Shown here in pieces: positions 11,145-23,509 of a stretch of 64,000 nucleotides of DNA (the first letter of the stretch is position 1; the number at the start of each line of letters is the position of its first letter). The notes under the pieces were generated by a model, which ran no database searches, was not told the origin of the DNA, and saw nothing but the letters and a program-made list of their open reading frames with translations. The position numbers and the translations under genes were made by a program. The DNA comes from Sapria himalayana (Eukaryota > Streptophyta > Magnoliopsida > Malpighiales > Rafflesiaceae): positions 1,831,314-1,895,313 of the forward strand of contig JAREIK010001332.1 of assembly GCA_029783825.1 (NCBI GenBank), in the 5' to 3' direction.

Positions 11145-12067
11145 TAGAATCCCTGCTTCATGTGGACACTCCTATTTCCAATGTCCAGGCTGATGACAAA
11201 AAATAATTTTTTTGTCCAATTTGGCTAGAATTCCTAGTCTGGCATTGGCCTTAATAATAACGACATTGGCCTTAATAATAACGACATTGTCCATAAAAAT
11301 CTTAGTGGGATAAATAGTCTCTGCCACTTTCCATAAAAAAGTTGATTCACTTTTCTCTTTTCGCTAGCACTTCCACTCATTTTCTGGATATTTCGTGCAT
11401 CCTCAACCTCTCGCTCGATGGTTAAAGCTGTCTTAACTATCGAATCCATATCTTGGATAAGAAATCCCACAATCTTGCCTCGGATGGACAATTTTAATCC
11501 ATCTTTAAATTTTCGAACCTTAGTCATATTAGTCGCCACATAATCATTCCCAAAACGTATCAACTTGGTGAATTTAGCCACGTAGTCCAGCACCATCATA
11601 TTTCATTGTCTAAGTTCAAGGAATTCTCGAGCCATGACATGTCTAGCTGAAGTCAGAAAATATTTTTCCATAAATAATTTTTTGAATTCTTCCCATATCA
11701 TTGCCTCTATATTCTTCGAGGCCTTGATCCAATCTCACCAAATTTGGGACTCACCCTCTAACAGGAATGCTGCTAGCCGGATCTTGGTAGCATTGAAAGT
11801 GACTTCCATTGCATCGAATATTTTATCAACTTGTCGAAACCAAGGATCTGCCGCCATTGGGTCCCCTCCCCCCATAAATATTGGAAGATGATATGCCTTG
11901 AACATTTGGAGGTTATTTGATCCTTCTAGACCTCCAGTTGCACTAGTTTGTGTAACTCTTGCAACAGTGACACCCACAGCCTCTATTAGAGCCTGCTGAT
12001 CAAAGAAGGCTGGGGGTTGATCATCATTTCATGGACGTCTACGGTGTACTCGTTCTCTACTTGTCAT
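11145..12067 (-). pseudogene. Gag of Tekay element, with frameshifts
   Basis: The start is the minus-strand ATG at 12067 (MTSRERVHRRRP, then a stop), shortly downstream of the primer site. Open pieces are 11977-11735 (with FMGGGDPMAADPWFRQVD, the typical N-terminal Gag sequence before the capsid helix) and 11599-11234 (YVAKFTKLIRF, FKDGLKLSIRGKI). A degenerate CCHC zinc knuckle lies near 11160-11205 (CHQPGHWK, stop, ECPH; the first cysteine is missing). A 21-base tandem duplication at 11243-11284 repeats MSLLLRP. Gag would form the particle that packages element RNA. Confidence 0.88.
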
Positions 12068-12310
12068 CTTTCATAAGTCAAATAATAATATAAGAATCAC
12101 TGTCATTCCCTTCATTAGTGCACATGCCAACAAATAATAATCTTTTTATTTTGAAATTATCATTTCATTTTCTGAACCACTAAGGTTATGTTTCTTTACC
12201 CTAGTATTCTTTTTTTTTTTCATGAGTATTAGATAATTATATATCTAAACTTTCTTACCACGTTATGAAACTTTTACCAATTTCTGAGTTATAGGTAATC
12301 GTATACATAA

Positions 12311-12322
12311 CCTCTGATACCA
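12311..12322 (-). other. Primer binding site (tRNA-iMet type) of Tekay element
   Basis: On the minus strand, TGGTATCAGAGG lies three bases inside the 5' LTR. It complements the 3' end of initiator methionine tRNA in 11 of 12 positions of the usual TGGTATCAGAGC. Confidence 0.9.
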
Positions 12323-12325
12323 AGC

Positions 12326-13043
12326 TGTGACACCCCAACCCCAGGGGGTCCTACTCATTCCATCACACAATACAATATGTAATAAAATAAAATTTTCTCA
12401 AATATACCATACATTTTTTCCATTTTATATGCTCAGTGGAATAAAGAAAACACACAACATATTATTTAAGCCACAACTAGTTTCCCTTCACATGTGCGAT
12501 CCAGTATGTTGATATGCCATCTGCCCTAGACCTGTACCTGAAAAGGGGTCTCACAAATGGAGTGAGCAAAGCTCAGTAGAGGTAAACTTCTTCAAGATTA
12601 CTCTCTACCTAAGTGCACGTAAAACGTCATGAATATATATCAACACCCATTCAATTATTATGTTTATATTAATGTAATTATGGATGCAATATTTATATGC
12701 CTATATTCTTAAGTCTCATCGACTCCCTCACACATGCCAAAGCTAAGGGTGACATATTATATATATATATCTATGGACCTCCTCCGAAAAATATTCCGAA
12801 AAATATTAATTTTTTTGGAATTATTCTGAAAAATATGGACCTCCTCCGAAAAACATATTTGACATTTATTCGAATAAAATATGGTTTTCTTGGATTTACT
12901 CCGATAAATATACAACACTGTAACTCATCCTAGACATTGTCCCAATTTGAGTTCCCAAATCTATAATTGTCATGTACCAAATAAAATTTTATGCAACTCA
13001 GTCTGGACGTTGTTCCAATTCGAGTTCGCTAAATACCATCCAC

Positions 13044-13088
<45 letters not shown>

Positions 13089-13975
13089 CCATGCACCCAC
13101 CCATTTATATGGAATGTTGTCGTGCATAAGAAATATAATTATGTCATTTCTGATTTAATTAATGTTTCATACATTATTATAACAATCCAAATCTAATTCA
13201 TAATGCACTAATTTTTACTAAACAAAATACCGAAACTTTTCACCAATTCATCATTTCCAATAAAATTTATAACAATTAGAATAGAAATATAAAACATGAT
13301 CATTTGTGGCCATTAAATAGAAAGAAATTCTGATAAGTGAAAACCATAACCTTTCGAAAAATTTCACGAAAACCTTATAAATTTGATATCAAATTGAAGA
13401 TTTCATCGTGTAGAATAACTTTATAGTTCTTGGATTATTGCATTTCGATTCCAGAATAATCCGTTACGATTAAAAGAAAATCCACAAATATATATATATT
13501 TCTATGTACTGTATCTCTCTCCCTACTACCATAACATTTTTTTTCGGCCTTCTCCCATTTTCCGGATTCCTGACATTTTTTTTGCTTATAATAATAATAA
13601 TTATTAATTAATTAATTAAATTCTTTTTCTTTGTTTGACACCGGGACCACTGGCTGGACTACGTCCGCGCATGCCTAGCCACATGCGAACATTGTGGTGT
13701 GGTCCTCCGGTTTCTTGTAATTTTTTTTTCATAAATATTCTAATAATTACTTAAATACATAAAAATATAACTAAATTCTGACTTTCTCAGAATTTAATAA
13801 AATTTGCCACCGTAGCTATATCTTTCAAGACGAATTCGATAACGACATCTATTTTATCATTAGGACTCTAAAATTTTTAGGTTTTTTTCTCTTATTGAAA
13901 AATTACCATTTTGCTCATTTTTTCCTAGAAATCAAATTATGTTAATTATTTATTCGTTTTTTTCGGGATTTCACA
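12326..13975 (-). repeat. Tekay 5' LTR
   Basis: This 1650-base LTR has ends identical to those of the partner at 5823-7492. It contains a (TA)n tract at 13046-13082. ORFs inside it (12327-12512, 12697-12933, 12947-13129) are LTR sequence, not genes. Confidence 0.9.
13046..13082. repeat. (TA)n microsatellite in Tekay LTR
   Basis: Uninterrupted alternating AT of about 37 bases. Confidence 0.95.
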
Positions 13976-13980
13976 TTTAT

Positions 13981-13999
13981 GATACATGAGGATAGAGAA

Positions 14000-14034
<35 letters not shown>

Positions 14035-14524
14035 ATATATATATATATATATATAGCAATTATTAAGAAAAATTGATGAGTTGCCTAAATATTATTGGCT
14101 TGTGAATGACTAACGAGTAGAGATGATTTATTTTCTTAGTGTTAATTGTTAAAGTACCGAGTATATAGCTAAGATAAAATTATCATTGAGATGAACTTAA
14201 TAGTGATAACCACCATGCATAGCATTATAATAAATAGTCATTGCATAACAACCCTACCTTTGTTCTTTATCTAAATCCAATAGAATTCAAACTATTTGAA
14301 CATGCATTAATTAATTAAAATGGATAAACCCTTAGATGTAAGATTCATATGAAAATCCATAAATATCCATAAATAACAATTGGATCTATATCTAGACGTA
14401 TTTTTTTATTACTATTTAAATGAATCATTTACTTTCAAATCCTTATTAATGAGATATCCTCACTAATGAGCTTTTTGTACATTATCTTACTAACAAAATT
14501 GGGAAACATAATAAAGTTGCAATA
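13981..14524 (+). repeat. LTR-1 of Athila-like family, right part
   Basis: The LTR resumes after the Tekay duplication and aligns with the end of LTR-5 (38970-39513). It ends GTTGCAATA followed by AGTTT, the same context as the ends of LTR-2 (19704), LTR-3 (25589) and LTR-5 (39513). It contains an (AAAT)n(TA)n microsatellite at 13998-14055 absent from the other copies. Confidence 0.6.
13998..14055. repeat. (AAAT)n followed by (TA)n microsatellite
   Basis: About ten AAAT units run into a (TA)n tract, within LTR-1. Confidence 0.95.
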
Positions 14525-15360
14525 AGTTTCATATGTACAGCCTAAAGAAAAGATGTGAATTTCAGATGTAAGGACTTCCTTGATGATTATTGGCTAAAAA
14601 AAAATTAAGAAACTAATGAACTAAAAAAATTGGTAGAAGAAAAGATTATAGTAGACTTGGATGGAAAAAAAAAATAATTTGAAGTCTGCCATTTCTCAAT
14701 TTTGTGACAAAACAAGAACCAAAGATAAGTTCCTTGAAGATGTGCAAGAAAAGGCTAAATTGGTGGAATTCCTAAGTGATGAAGATGACATATAATTTAT
14801 AAAGAAAAATTTTGAGACTATAGAAATAGTACAAGAGGTAGAAATTTCACTACTAACAATCAATTTACTTGGAGAGAAAGATGATGTAGGGACTACTATT
14901 ATTGTATATCAGAAAAAAGGAGTCCAATTTATTATGTAGAAGGAATTCACAACTTTTACAAAAGTCATGATAGTAGAAAAAGTCAATTTATATGAAATAG
15001 AAGTTGAACATAGAGGCAATGACTTAAGCCACAACACAAAAGAGTCAAGTAGAAACTATTGATGTCATGACTTCACAAAAAGTTTTGGCCTTAGTGAAGG
15101 TGATCTTATGTGACTATTAATAAAACAATGAAATCTATTGAAGAACATCCTAAAGAAAGAAACATGATAGATAGTCTAATGTTGAATGAGAAGTTTGAAG
15201 ATATGTTGAGGAGAAAAAACTATATACAAAAGATAGTATGTACTAATAAAGTTACTAATTGAAATAAAGATCAAAAAATTAGTCTAGCTAAGGATGTTAA
15301 ACATAGCACTACTTGGGAGATAGCTTAAGATTTATTTTTGTACTATGTGCTATTATTTTT
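14525..15360 (+). pseudogene. Internal region A, repeat-rich first coding part, decayed
   Basis: Plus-strand frames contain fragments such as FEDMLRRKNYIQKIV (near 15190-15235) and AKDVKHSTTWEIA (15284-15325), related to the ends of the corresponding regions at 26700 and 43010. There is no long ORF. Gag core, reverse transcriptase and integrase are absent, so this unit is non-autonomous. It follows the primer-site context after LTR-1 and ends in the hairpin signature. Confidence 0.4.
15289..15332 (+). other. Conserved internal hairpin signature, copy 2
   Basis: GTTAAACATAGCACTACTTG is followed by GGAGATAGCTTAAG. CTTGGG and its near complement CTTAAG flank a short loop. Similar sequences (...GGGAGGCAACCCA...) are known between the coding regions of Athila-type elements. 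Confidence 0.6.
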
Positions 15361-15639
15361 TTATTTTTTTATGTATACATTCTACACAAACATTTGTACA
15401 TACATTAAAAGAAATCATGATACTCAAACCTAATCAAAACATTCATGCATGACAAAAGAAGAAGTGACACTCAAATCTCGTTATGACTATACTTATAAAA
15501 AAAAGTCATTACCAAGCACAAATTAGTGACAATTTTTTATCAGCTATGACTGGAATTCTAACCCTATTAAAAGCTCAAAATCCTAATTTTTTTAAAAAAT
15601 TTTCCTTCTTGGCCCATTTCCAACAAAGCTAGCTACCAT

Positions 15640-17500
15640 GCCTATTTTGAAAGTCGAAGCTACAATAGAGAATGAAATACTAATTGCAAAACTTAGAGTA
15701 AGTAGAGAACAAGCTGAAATGAGTCACAAGTCTAACTGAAAGTGGTAGAACCCACCTACCACTAAGACTTTTCCCCATGTTATGACACTTGAACTCATGT
15801 TTTTGATAGAAAAGGGGGATAAAATCAATGATGCTTACTCTTGCAAAGAAGATTGCGTGAGTGAGTGAGGATTTGGAGAGTTTATCCCACCATTCCATGA
15901 GATTTTATAGAGGAATAATTGGGATTGATTTTTCACCTACATGGAATGGGGTAATGTGATGGTTGTGAGAGAGTTCTACTTTTATCTTGAAGATATACAA
16001 GATAAGAGGTGCTATGTATGAATAGTTTGGTATGCTTTGATAATGATTTTATAAATGAGCTATTTGATTGCAAAAGGTTGTGGATGATAAAGCCCTTCAA
16101 AATACTAATAATAAAATTGAATTACAATGCCATTGTTGGAATGTTGATGGATAGTAATGGAAGTTAGACAATGTCATCAAACAGTCCAATGGGCACTTTG
16201 TGAGGGGATAATTAAGAGAAGAGAGCAAATTATGCTTGTACTTGCATATATTGTATTCTATTTTCTAGCCAACATCTACTAACACACAAGATATGGTGGT
16301 CTTGCTCTTCTCTTTAGTGAGAGAGAGTACAAGATCCATGTTATGAAAACCCTAGAAAAGTCAATTCTCAACTTCCAACGAGTGGAATTTTTAGGCCACA
16401 TAATTCAACCCTCCTTAATTACTATGCTATGCCAAGTAGAAGGAGTTCCTACTTTTGGAGGCAATAATGAATGGTACCCATATATATCTCCCTTGATATT
16501 TGTGGGTGTAAAGAGAAGACTCGAATGAGATAAGAACAGCAAGCTGATTCGGAAATGGAAGAATCAATTGATGTGGGGAAATAAGTATTAAACCTTCCCA
16601 AAGCCAACATAAAAGGAATAGAAAAATTTGAAGAATAGTTTGATGAAGAATTGCTAACCAAATATGAATTTCTAATCGGTATATATGGGATAGAGAATTT
16701 GATGAAGTCCTCACTATTCTAAAGAAATGAAGTTTGAGGCTAACCCAATGGAGATTTGATTGAAGGGAGAGCTAATGATGATGCATGGTTCTTTGATGGA
16801 AAAATCAAAGAAAAGTGAGAGCAAGCGGGAAGAATATGTAAATAGAAAGGAATAGGAAGACAAAGTCAAACGAAGAAATATGATCCATTTTGGAAGATAC
16901 ATCTTAATTAGGAGTACTTATTTATGTCCACCTAACAAAATTTTGAGGATCTGATTATAAAAATATTGGAAAAATCAATGAAAAGAAGGAAGATTGGAGT
17001 GCTGAGATGCACTAAAGCCTTTGGGTAGATCTACAATTTTGTCACAAATGAAAGGAAAAGAATGATAAAATATAGAGATGAAAATATAGACTACAACGTG
17101 ATGTATAGAGTGAAACAATGAATATAGTATTTGGAGAAGTGCAATTAGAACTATAAAAATTTGTACTTTGCACATGTGTCGTTTAAGGATTTACTCAATT
17201 GAATTGGGGAAAGGCAAGAAACTTTATATAATAAGATTTCAATGATGATAGAATGGATAACACGCAATAATAGAGATACTTAGAGAGCTTCCTCATTCAT
17301 GCTCAAATTTGAGTTATCCAGAGCACAATTACCATTGGAGGATTTGGAGGCCAAGTTCCAATCAATCTATCAACTTGTTCTCCATGCTGATGCATTGTGG
17401 AATTGTTTTTTTTTTGTGATATTTTTCCGTTGTTTTAATATTCCATTAGAATTAGTGAGCTCGAAGATAAATAATTATTTTTTTGTGTAAGTTTGTTCGA
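15640..17500 (+). pseudogene. Second ORF of Athila-like element (putative plant transposon protein domain), copy 1
   Basis: Plus-strand frames give NGHFVRG.LREESKLCLYLH near 16180-16245 and VVLLFSLVREYKIHVMKTLEKSIL near 16290-16365. These parallel NGHLVQGELMEESKIWLYFL in copy 2. ISPLIFVGVKRRLE (16485-16526) parallels VSPLILEGMKRGLG of copy 2. An open stretch at 17299-17490 includes AQLPLEDLEAKFQSIY and a hydrophobic tail. Many stops interrupt it. The position, between the hairpin signature and the downstream LTR, is where Athila elements carry an envelope-like or additional ORF. The function of the domain is not established. Confidence 0.5.
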
Positions 17501-17529
17501 CACTTAAAGTACTAACTTTTTAAGCTTCT

Positions 17530-19704
17530 TTTGTATAATTTTCATGATGTGATTATACTAAAGCTAAGTTTTAAATGAAATGATTTTACTAAATTTCAAT
17601 TCTGATGGAATTACATGAATAGTAGTAGAATTAGATCTATATTAAATCATAATTTATGGGCTTGGTAGAAATCTAAGATGGAGGGTAAAATAGTAAAACA
17701 ATGTAGTCATATTTCCAATATCATGACTTGGTTACACTAGCACATGACTATTAAAAAATTATGATAGTATTTCTTGCCTGTAACTCTATAAGCAAGTTAT
17801 GATAATCATTGTATGTCATGACTTTACCACCTATTTGTAACAATCTTTCACAACACAACACATTTTTCATAATTACAATATTATCTTGGAATCATAGTTA
17901 TGTTAGCTCTAAAATATAATTTTGTCATAATATTATTTCTACATTGTGACAACCAATTGAAAAACTAGTACAATAAGTCATAATGCTTTTCCAACTCCAT
18001 GACATATTTGTTACATAGTCAAAATTGCACAACACTAGATAATATTTAGTTATAATATTCTTTGCTACCACGACAATGCATTATAGAAAAAAAATATCTT
18101 AGTTGTTGCATTTTTTGCTACCAAGACTTTATGTCTCAGATAAGAATTATCTTGGTTGTGGAATTCTTTCTGCCACAACCTTATGATCTAAAGAGAAACT
18201 TAATTAGTCGTGATATTCTTTGCTTCCACAACTATTTATTCTCGAGAGGAATTACCTCAGTCATAATATTCCTTTGCTGTTGTGAATTTGTGCACTATAA
18301 CAGATTGAAAAAATTGATAGAGTCACAACCTCAATTTAAAAGTTGTGACATCTAGCTTGAAGAGCCTCATGGTACCTCAATGGGACCTCGATGACATAAA
18401 AGAGAGAGTTAGGGATTTTGGTAAACTATAAGGTAGTGTGATTTCTATCCCCTAATTAAAGACAAATTCATGACAAACAAAAGCAGATATTAATTAGGAA
18501 TTAAATTTTAGACCTAGATCCTAATAATGGCTATCATTGGGAATCATCTATTTGACAAGATGAAATGACAATAATCTCACATAGATTCTTTTCCAATGTT
18601 ATGCTAAATAAAGATCTAGTATTGGTTTATGTATGTGTGTATGATGATTTTAATTTTATAATATTTTATTGTGAAAATATTATGTTTTGAATACTGATGG
18701 ATATAAATGTTATTTAAAACAAAAATTTAGTTTCCACTCTAACATAGATGTATGTGTGTTGGCCTTGGAAGATAGTAATGGGTAAATCATGGTATACAAT
18801 CATGATATTTGATTTGATGAAAGTGATCGATCATTTTCTCCTATCACATGAGATGAACCTATGTGTAGAAACCCTATATTTATATAAGTTTAATTGGTGT
18901 GAGCATGGCATTTATGAAGCTAAAAGCACAAATCAATTTATTACCATTCTATTATGTTTATTCTAGAAGAATTATCCTCCAAATGATATTAAGGTTATGT
19001 AGAATGTCTAACATAAATGCTTTACCATATTGTGAAAGTTATCTATTAATTGTGATGGTTAGTGATAGGTAAGTCATGGAACATATGCAAATATAGATAT
19101 TTTATAAGATGGTGATATACATGTGAATCATTTTCTCTAGTATGACTTACGTGTGAATAATGACTGCATTATTTCATGTTTATTATGACCTTTGAGATTG
19201 GATAATAAAAATACATATTCAAAATAGTTGTCAAGAACACCTGACATATTTTCTAAAAGAAGAAGTATGGATAACTTATGAGCATATTAAATATGGTTTT
19301 GGTGGTAATATATCAAAGACACAACTATAATGGGACCATCCTTGGTAGTGATAGTCTAAGGTTAATGACCACCTTGTATGTCATGTGAGCAAATGATAAA
19401 ATCTAAATCAAATGATCATTCATTCTATAATTGAGCATAACATTGTCACAATATTAAATAAATCTCATAACACACAAAGAAATAAGTCAACCCTAGAATC
19501 TAAGTTTATATTCAAGGCATAAGCTTATCTATTCAACATGAGTAATAGTTAGTTTAATATTAATTAGTCAAACTACTTATAGTATCTTCGAGGCATCAAT
19601 ATCTAGACTTACATTTGCTTTACTATATGTATAACTCATATACTTATAGATCTCTATAAGATGAAATTAATTACTCAACAATCTTTTGGGTTGTGTCACA
19701 AACA
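17530..19704 (+). repeat. LTR-2 of Athila-like family
   Basis: It aligns with LTR-3 and LTR-4 through TTTTACTAAATTT near 17588, a minisatellite at 18046-18305, and the blocks around 18600-19400 (GATATAAATGTTATT, ATAATGGGACCATCCTTGGTAG). It ends GTCACAAACA at 19704, followed by AGTTTTATG, a decayed primer-site context, so it is placed as a plus-strand 5' LTR of the following unit. ORFs at 18062-18355 and 18748-18966 lie in the LTR and are not genes. Confidence 0.6.
18046..18305 (+). repeat. Minisatellite of about 53 bp, about five units, inside LTR-2
   Basis: Units follow the pattern TTAGTTGTGATATTCTTTGC, then TACCACAACTTTATG and a purine-rich end. Starts are near 18046, 18099, 18152, 18206 and 18257. 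Units differ by point changes and small indels. LTR-4 carries a related array at 29425-29645. Confidence 0.75.
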
Positions 19705-19829
19705 AGTTTTATGAGTATAAAAAAAATAGAATATTATGCCATTTGGAAAATAAACAACACAAATCACAATCTCTTGAAGTCACAAACTAATAATATAGAA
19801 TAATATCCATCATCTCCATATAATACTAT

Positions 19830-22100
19830 CTCAGTGGGATAGTGGATGCACCTTTGCTAGATTCACATGCAGCTAATATCTATATCATTAAGAAAATCAA
19901 GAAGATATGCCTTAGATCATAGTTTACAAATGATAGAATAAGGACTCATGTGTCTTGCATAAGGTTTTTATGAAAATGTTTTTGTCATTTTTTTAGGATG
20001 AATGTGAAACATGACATTTACTAACATTAAATTATTTTGTTCTATGATGCACATCACCAACTAATTTATGTTCTATATTACATAAAAAAATATTTTTATC
20101 TAATCTCAACATGAAAGTCATGGATATGTTTTGGAAAGTTTTCTACAGGTTCAAAGACATACATGTGTGGTGGTTAAAGAACAGGGTCAAAGGGCATGTA
20201 GTTGAGTAACCATTAATAATTTAAAAAGGATTTTTACCATATTAATGGTTAACAAAATTGTTATGAGCAAACTCAACTATTGATACAATGAAATCTTAGA
20301 TACTTTGTTTTATTCTAACCAAGAACCTATCGATATCCCCTAAATTATGAGTAACAATATCAGTTTGACCATCAATTTAATTAGAGGATTAAAAGTAAAT
20401 GAAATTTTCAAGTTGTACCAAATAGTTTTCAAGGAGTTTTCTAAAACTAGTATATAAATTTTATGTGTCTATCAGATATAATAGTAGAAGACAAACCATT
20501 CAACTTAATAACTTCTCTAAAATATAATTTAACAATATATGAAGCCTCACTGGTTTTCATATATAAAATAAAATGTGGCATCTTTGAAAATCATTCAACA
20601 ACAACTAAAATAAAGTCATGTATTCAAGTAGTCATAGGTAATCCAATAACAAAGTTCATACTAGCATTCATCCAATGTTAATGTGAAACAAGTAATGAAG
20701 TATATTATCCAATGTTTTATTTCTTAGCTTAATCTAACAAAAATGTTCTATATTTTGAAACTATCATAGAAATATTACTTTTCAAAAAAGGCTAATAGAA
20801 TTGATCTTTAACCAATATAATAGTTTTATCCCTCTTAAAATGTTCAACTAAATCACATATATGTATATCCCAAATTAATAAGTCTCTCAATAATGTTTGA
20901 GGTATATATTATTTAGTCACCTTAAAAAAATAATTATTATCAATAAGAAAGTCATTATACTCATGATGGATATCATGACTAACCTCATCATAAAAAATAC
21001 CAAAGTTAGGTCATGAAGAATACTCATCATTCAATCTATCAAATCCAATAATTTAAACACTACTATGATGAAGTGTAACAATTAATCTATTAAATACATC
21101 AGTAGCCTTGTTTTTGATATTAGCATTTTGATTAATCATAAAAGAATATTCATTCAAAAAATCAACCTACAAACTTGTTGCTTACTAAAACTTGTTGTCG
21201 AGCATTCAAGTTTTTTTGTATGTTAAAAAATCCTAAAACTTGTTGGTCAGATAATAGTAGAAATTTAGTATGCAGCAAGTAAAACCTCCAAAAATGAAGA
21301 TTCTACACTATAACATAAACTCTTTATGATATGTAGAATATCATATTTTAACACTATTAAGTTGCTTACTAAAGAAAGCTATATGATGATCTACACTTGA
21401 TACAACACAAGTAACTTAAAAAACATTGGTAAAAATCAAGATATCTCAAAATATGTATCTCAGTCTTTTTTACCATGATTTCTATGTATGTCTGGATAAT
21501 AGTATTAGACCATTAATACTCTTCCATTTTTAAGCATTCGTAGATTCGAGGCATAATAGTACTAAACCTTCTTACAAATCTATTATAGAAAAAAAACTAA
21601 TTCTTGAAAACTATGAGTTATAGTCATATATTTTGGTTCATGCCACTCCCTAATATCTCTAACCCTTTAGGGACTTCTTGAAATACCATGTTCAAACATA
21701 ATAAAGTCTAAGAAAAGCACATGTGGCTTCATGAAAGAGCACATTTTAAGGTTACCATAAAGTTTGGTCTCTTGAAGAGTGAGAAAAACCTATCGATTAT
21801 GTTCTAAATGCCCTTCTTTGGATTGGCTATAGATATATATGTCATCAAAGAATAATATTAGACAAACTAAATGGCATGACTAACCACTCAAACAAATCAT
21901 CTTGTATTTGAAATCCAATTTCCCACTCATCACTTGGCCTAACATGAATTTAATGAAAACTACTATGCAAATTTATGTTAGAAAATCAATTAAAACTAAC
22001 TAGTTCATTTAGCCATGTCTTTAAAGTAAGGGATACAAAATTTATTTTTGATTGTGATCTTATTGATGACTCTATTATCCAGCTCCTCTATGTCTCTCTA
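19830..22100 (-). pseudogene. Pol (reverse transcriptase, RNase H, integrase) of a second Ty3/gypsy lineage, antisense between two LTRs
   Basis: Minus-strand domains in order: DNRVINKITIKNKF (about 22050-22085, reverse transcriptase N-terminus); [15 protein letters not shown] (about 21810-21855, the YxDD centre as FFDD); LYGNLKMCSF; YNRFVRRFSTIMP; the RNase H end FLNEYSFMINQNANIKNKAT (about 21105-21165); zinc-binding region and linker with LVEHFKRDKTIILV (about 20820-20860); integrase core NASMNFVIGLP (first Asp replaced by Asn), HDFILVVVE.FSKMPHFI, GLSSTIISDRH (second Asp present). An integrase tail (SKAYLLDFLNDIDIS) lies near 19870-19920. Stops and frameshifts are numerous. The pattern (CVDNRVINKITIK, GHFKRDKTI) is that of CRM/Galadriel-like chromoviruses rather than Athila. 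No LTR of its own is visible. Confidence 0.8.
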
Positions 22101-22147
22101 TCTCTCTATCTTTCTATCTCTCTATCTCTTTATCTCTCTCTCTCCTC
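22086..22147. repeat. (TCTCTATC)n microsatellite
   Basis: Tandem TCTCTATC-like units with a few changes, at the reverse transcriptase N-terminal end. The plus-strand ORF crossing it (21975-22169) is spurious. Confidence 0.9.
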
Positions 22148-22369
22148 TAGGATTCACCCTATAATATGAATGGTTAGATAGTTAAGAACATAGACCTAAT
22201 TCTATAAAATGTTGGATCTCTCTTAATGTGGGTAGTTCACTAAGACATGGGCAACATTTATGGGTTAAACATTATAATAGATTGCATCTTTATAATCTTT
22301 TATTTGAATTGAGACTATATACCTATGAGTGATAGAAAAGTATGGTTATTCACCCATATTACTCTAACA

Positions 22370-22580
22370 ATTATTTTAGTGTGCTTCTAATTTTAGATTT
22401 AACAATTTGATAACTTCATTAGAAATCGTATCCATTGAACTACCTTCATCAATCACTAACTTATATTTTTTATCTCTACCCGGTATGAATGTGTAAAAAA
22501 AAATACTTGTATGCTTCCAATTATCATTATCTACAATTTTGGATAGAACACATAAACTACACCAACACATGCATAAACAT
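22370..22580 (-). pseudogene. Aspartic protease of the antisense Ty3/gypsy element
   Basis: Frame 22570-22376 reads YKLVIDEGSSMDTISNEVIK, followed by LLNLKLEAH. The family motif is IDSGSS; the serine beside the catalytic aspartate is replaced by glutamate. An upstream segment (VDNDNWKHTSIFFYTFI) matches the pre-protease region of the same elements. It sits between the zinc knuckle and the reverse transcriptase, as expected. Confidence 0.8.
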
Positions 22581-22689
22581 CACAATCTTCACCAGTAGTA
22601 TATTCTAACAAATCAACAATTTGGTTTTATTCTTCCTCTAGATTACTTTGTTCAGCATCTAATGTTATTGTGTATTGGGGAAAATGAGT

Positions 22690-23470
22690 TGCAATATGAC
22701 TTTTGTGATGACACTTATGACATACAATAGATGAATTACTATACTTATAGTCAATAGAAGAAGTAGCAGAGAAATTATTATGCAAATTGAATTATGTGCT
22801 TCTAATGTCATTATGCTTACTATTACAATTTGATGGCATAGGCTACAATATGGATTGACTTGTGTGTGTGAAATAGAAAGGTCTATTGAACTTCTCAACC
22901 TCTAAGGCCTTTTGATTTGATTTCTCTATAGTGTGTGGAGCATGCAATTTAATCATCTTTTGAATGTCAAACTTGAAGCTATTAACAAAACAATTGCAAA
23001 TTGAAAATTGATCCTCAATATGGATCTCACTACACATAAGCCTAGCTTCTACAAATTTAATTGAATATTTAGTTACACTAAGAGGCAGTTGTTTTAAATT
23101 AATAATATTGGAGAATAATTCACTTTTATCTGATGGAAGAATATATTTCTCTAACAACTTTACTTTCAAAACATTCCATTGGGTGATGGGCAGTTTACCT
23201 TAATGAAATAATTTGATAGAATATATCGATGAATATATTTTGATTAAATATTGCATTGAAAAATACGTTCTAGTAAATCTTAGCTAAAATAGTTAATTTT
23301 ATTTTAGAAAATTGAGTGCATTCATTATCAATCATATCATACCAATCAAAATATTTCTAATTAGTAACTAATCAATTAGAGAAAAGATTAGGACTCATCC
23401 TATCATCAAATTGAGGAGCACTAACATCAGCTTGTTTTGTGATGTCCATTTGAGGTTGTTAATTGGTATG
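22690..23470 (-). pseudogene. Gag of the antisense Ty3/gypsy element
   Basis: A start codon near 23460 (MDITKQADVSAPQFD, then DRMSPN) gives the typical Gag opening before the WL..VE.F helix. The open segment 23169-22843 covers the retrotransposon Gag domain: KLLEKYILPSD, LPLSVTKYSIKFVEARL, FVNSFKFDIQKMIKLHAPHT. A degenerate zinc knuckle CHKCHHKSHIATHF follows near 22690-22735, with Phe for the last Cys and Ser for the Gly. The start lies only about 40 bases from LTR-3, which is on the other strand. Confidence 0.82.
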
Positions 23471-23509
23471 TCAAATATTGAATAAAACAAAGTATTTTAG
23501 TAATTATTC

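Larger units (their letters stand above)
5818..13980 (-). mobile_element. Tekay/Del-type Ty3/gypsy chromovirus, structurally complete but inactivated
   Basis: Two LTRs (5823-7492 and 12326-13975) both begin TGTGACACCCC and end GGGATTTCACA, and are flanked by a perfect 5-bp duplication TTTAT (5818-5822, 13976-13980). Between them, on the minus strand, lie a tRNA-iMet primer site, gag, protease, reverse transcriptase, RNase H, integrase and a chromodomain remnant, in that order. This is the Tekay/Del organisation. LTRs differ at about 12 of 80 positions in the stretch I compared (6421-6500 against 12951-13030), so the insertion is old. Stops and a mutated protease show it is dead. It is inserted in the Athila-like LTR-1, dating it after that element. 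Confidence 0.92.

Noticed and set aside
13998..14055. Periodic AAAT/TA units considered as a possible satellite or CRISPR-like array
   Set aside because: It is a simple microsatellite without spacers.
17299..17490. Hydrophobic C-terminal stretch that could be a membrane anchor of an envelope-like protein
   Set aside because: The hydrophobic part comes from a T-rich stretch; copy 2 shows no equivalent clear anchor, so an envelope assignment is not supported.
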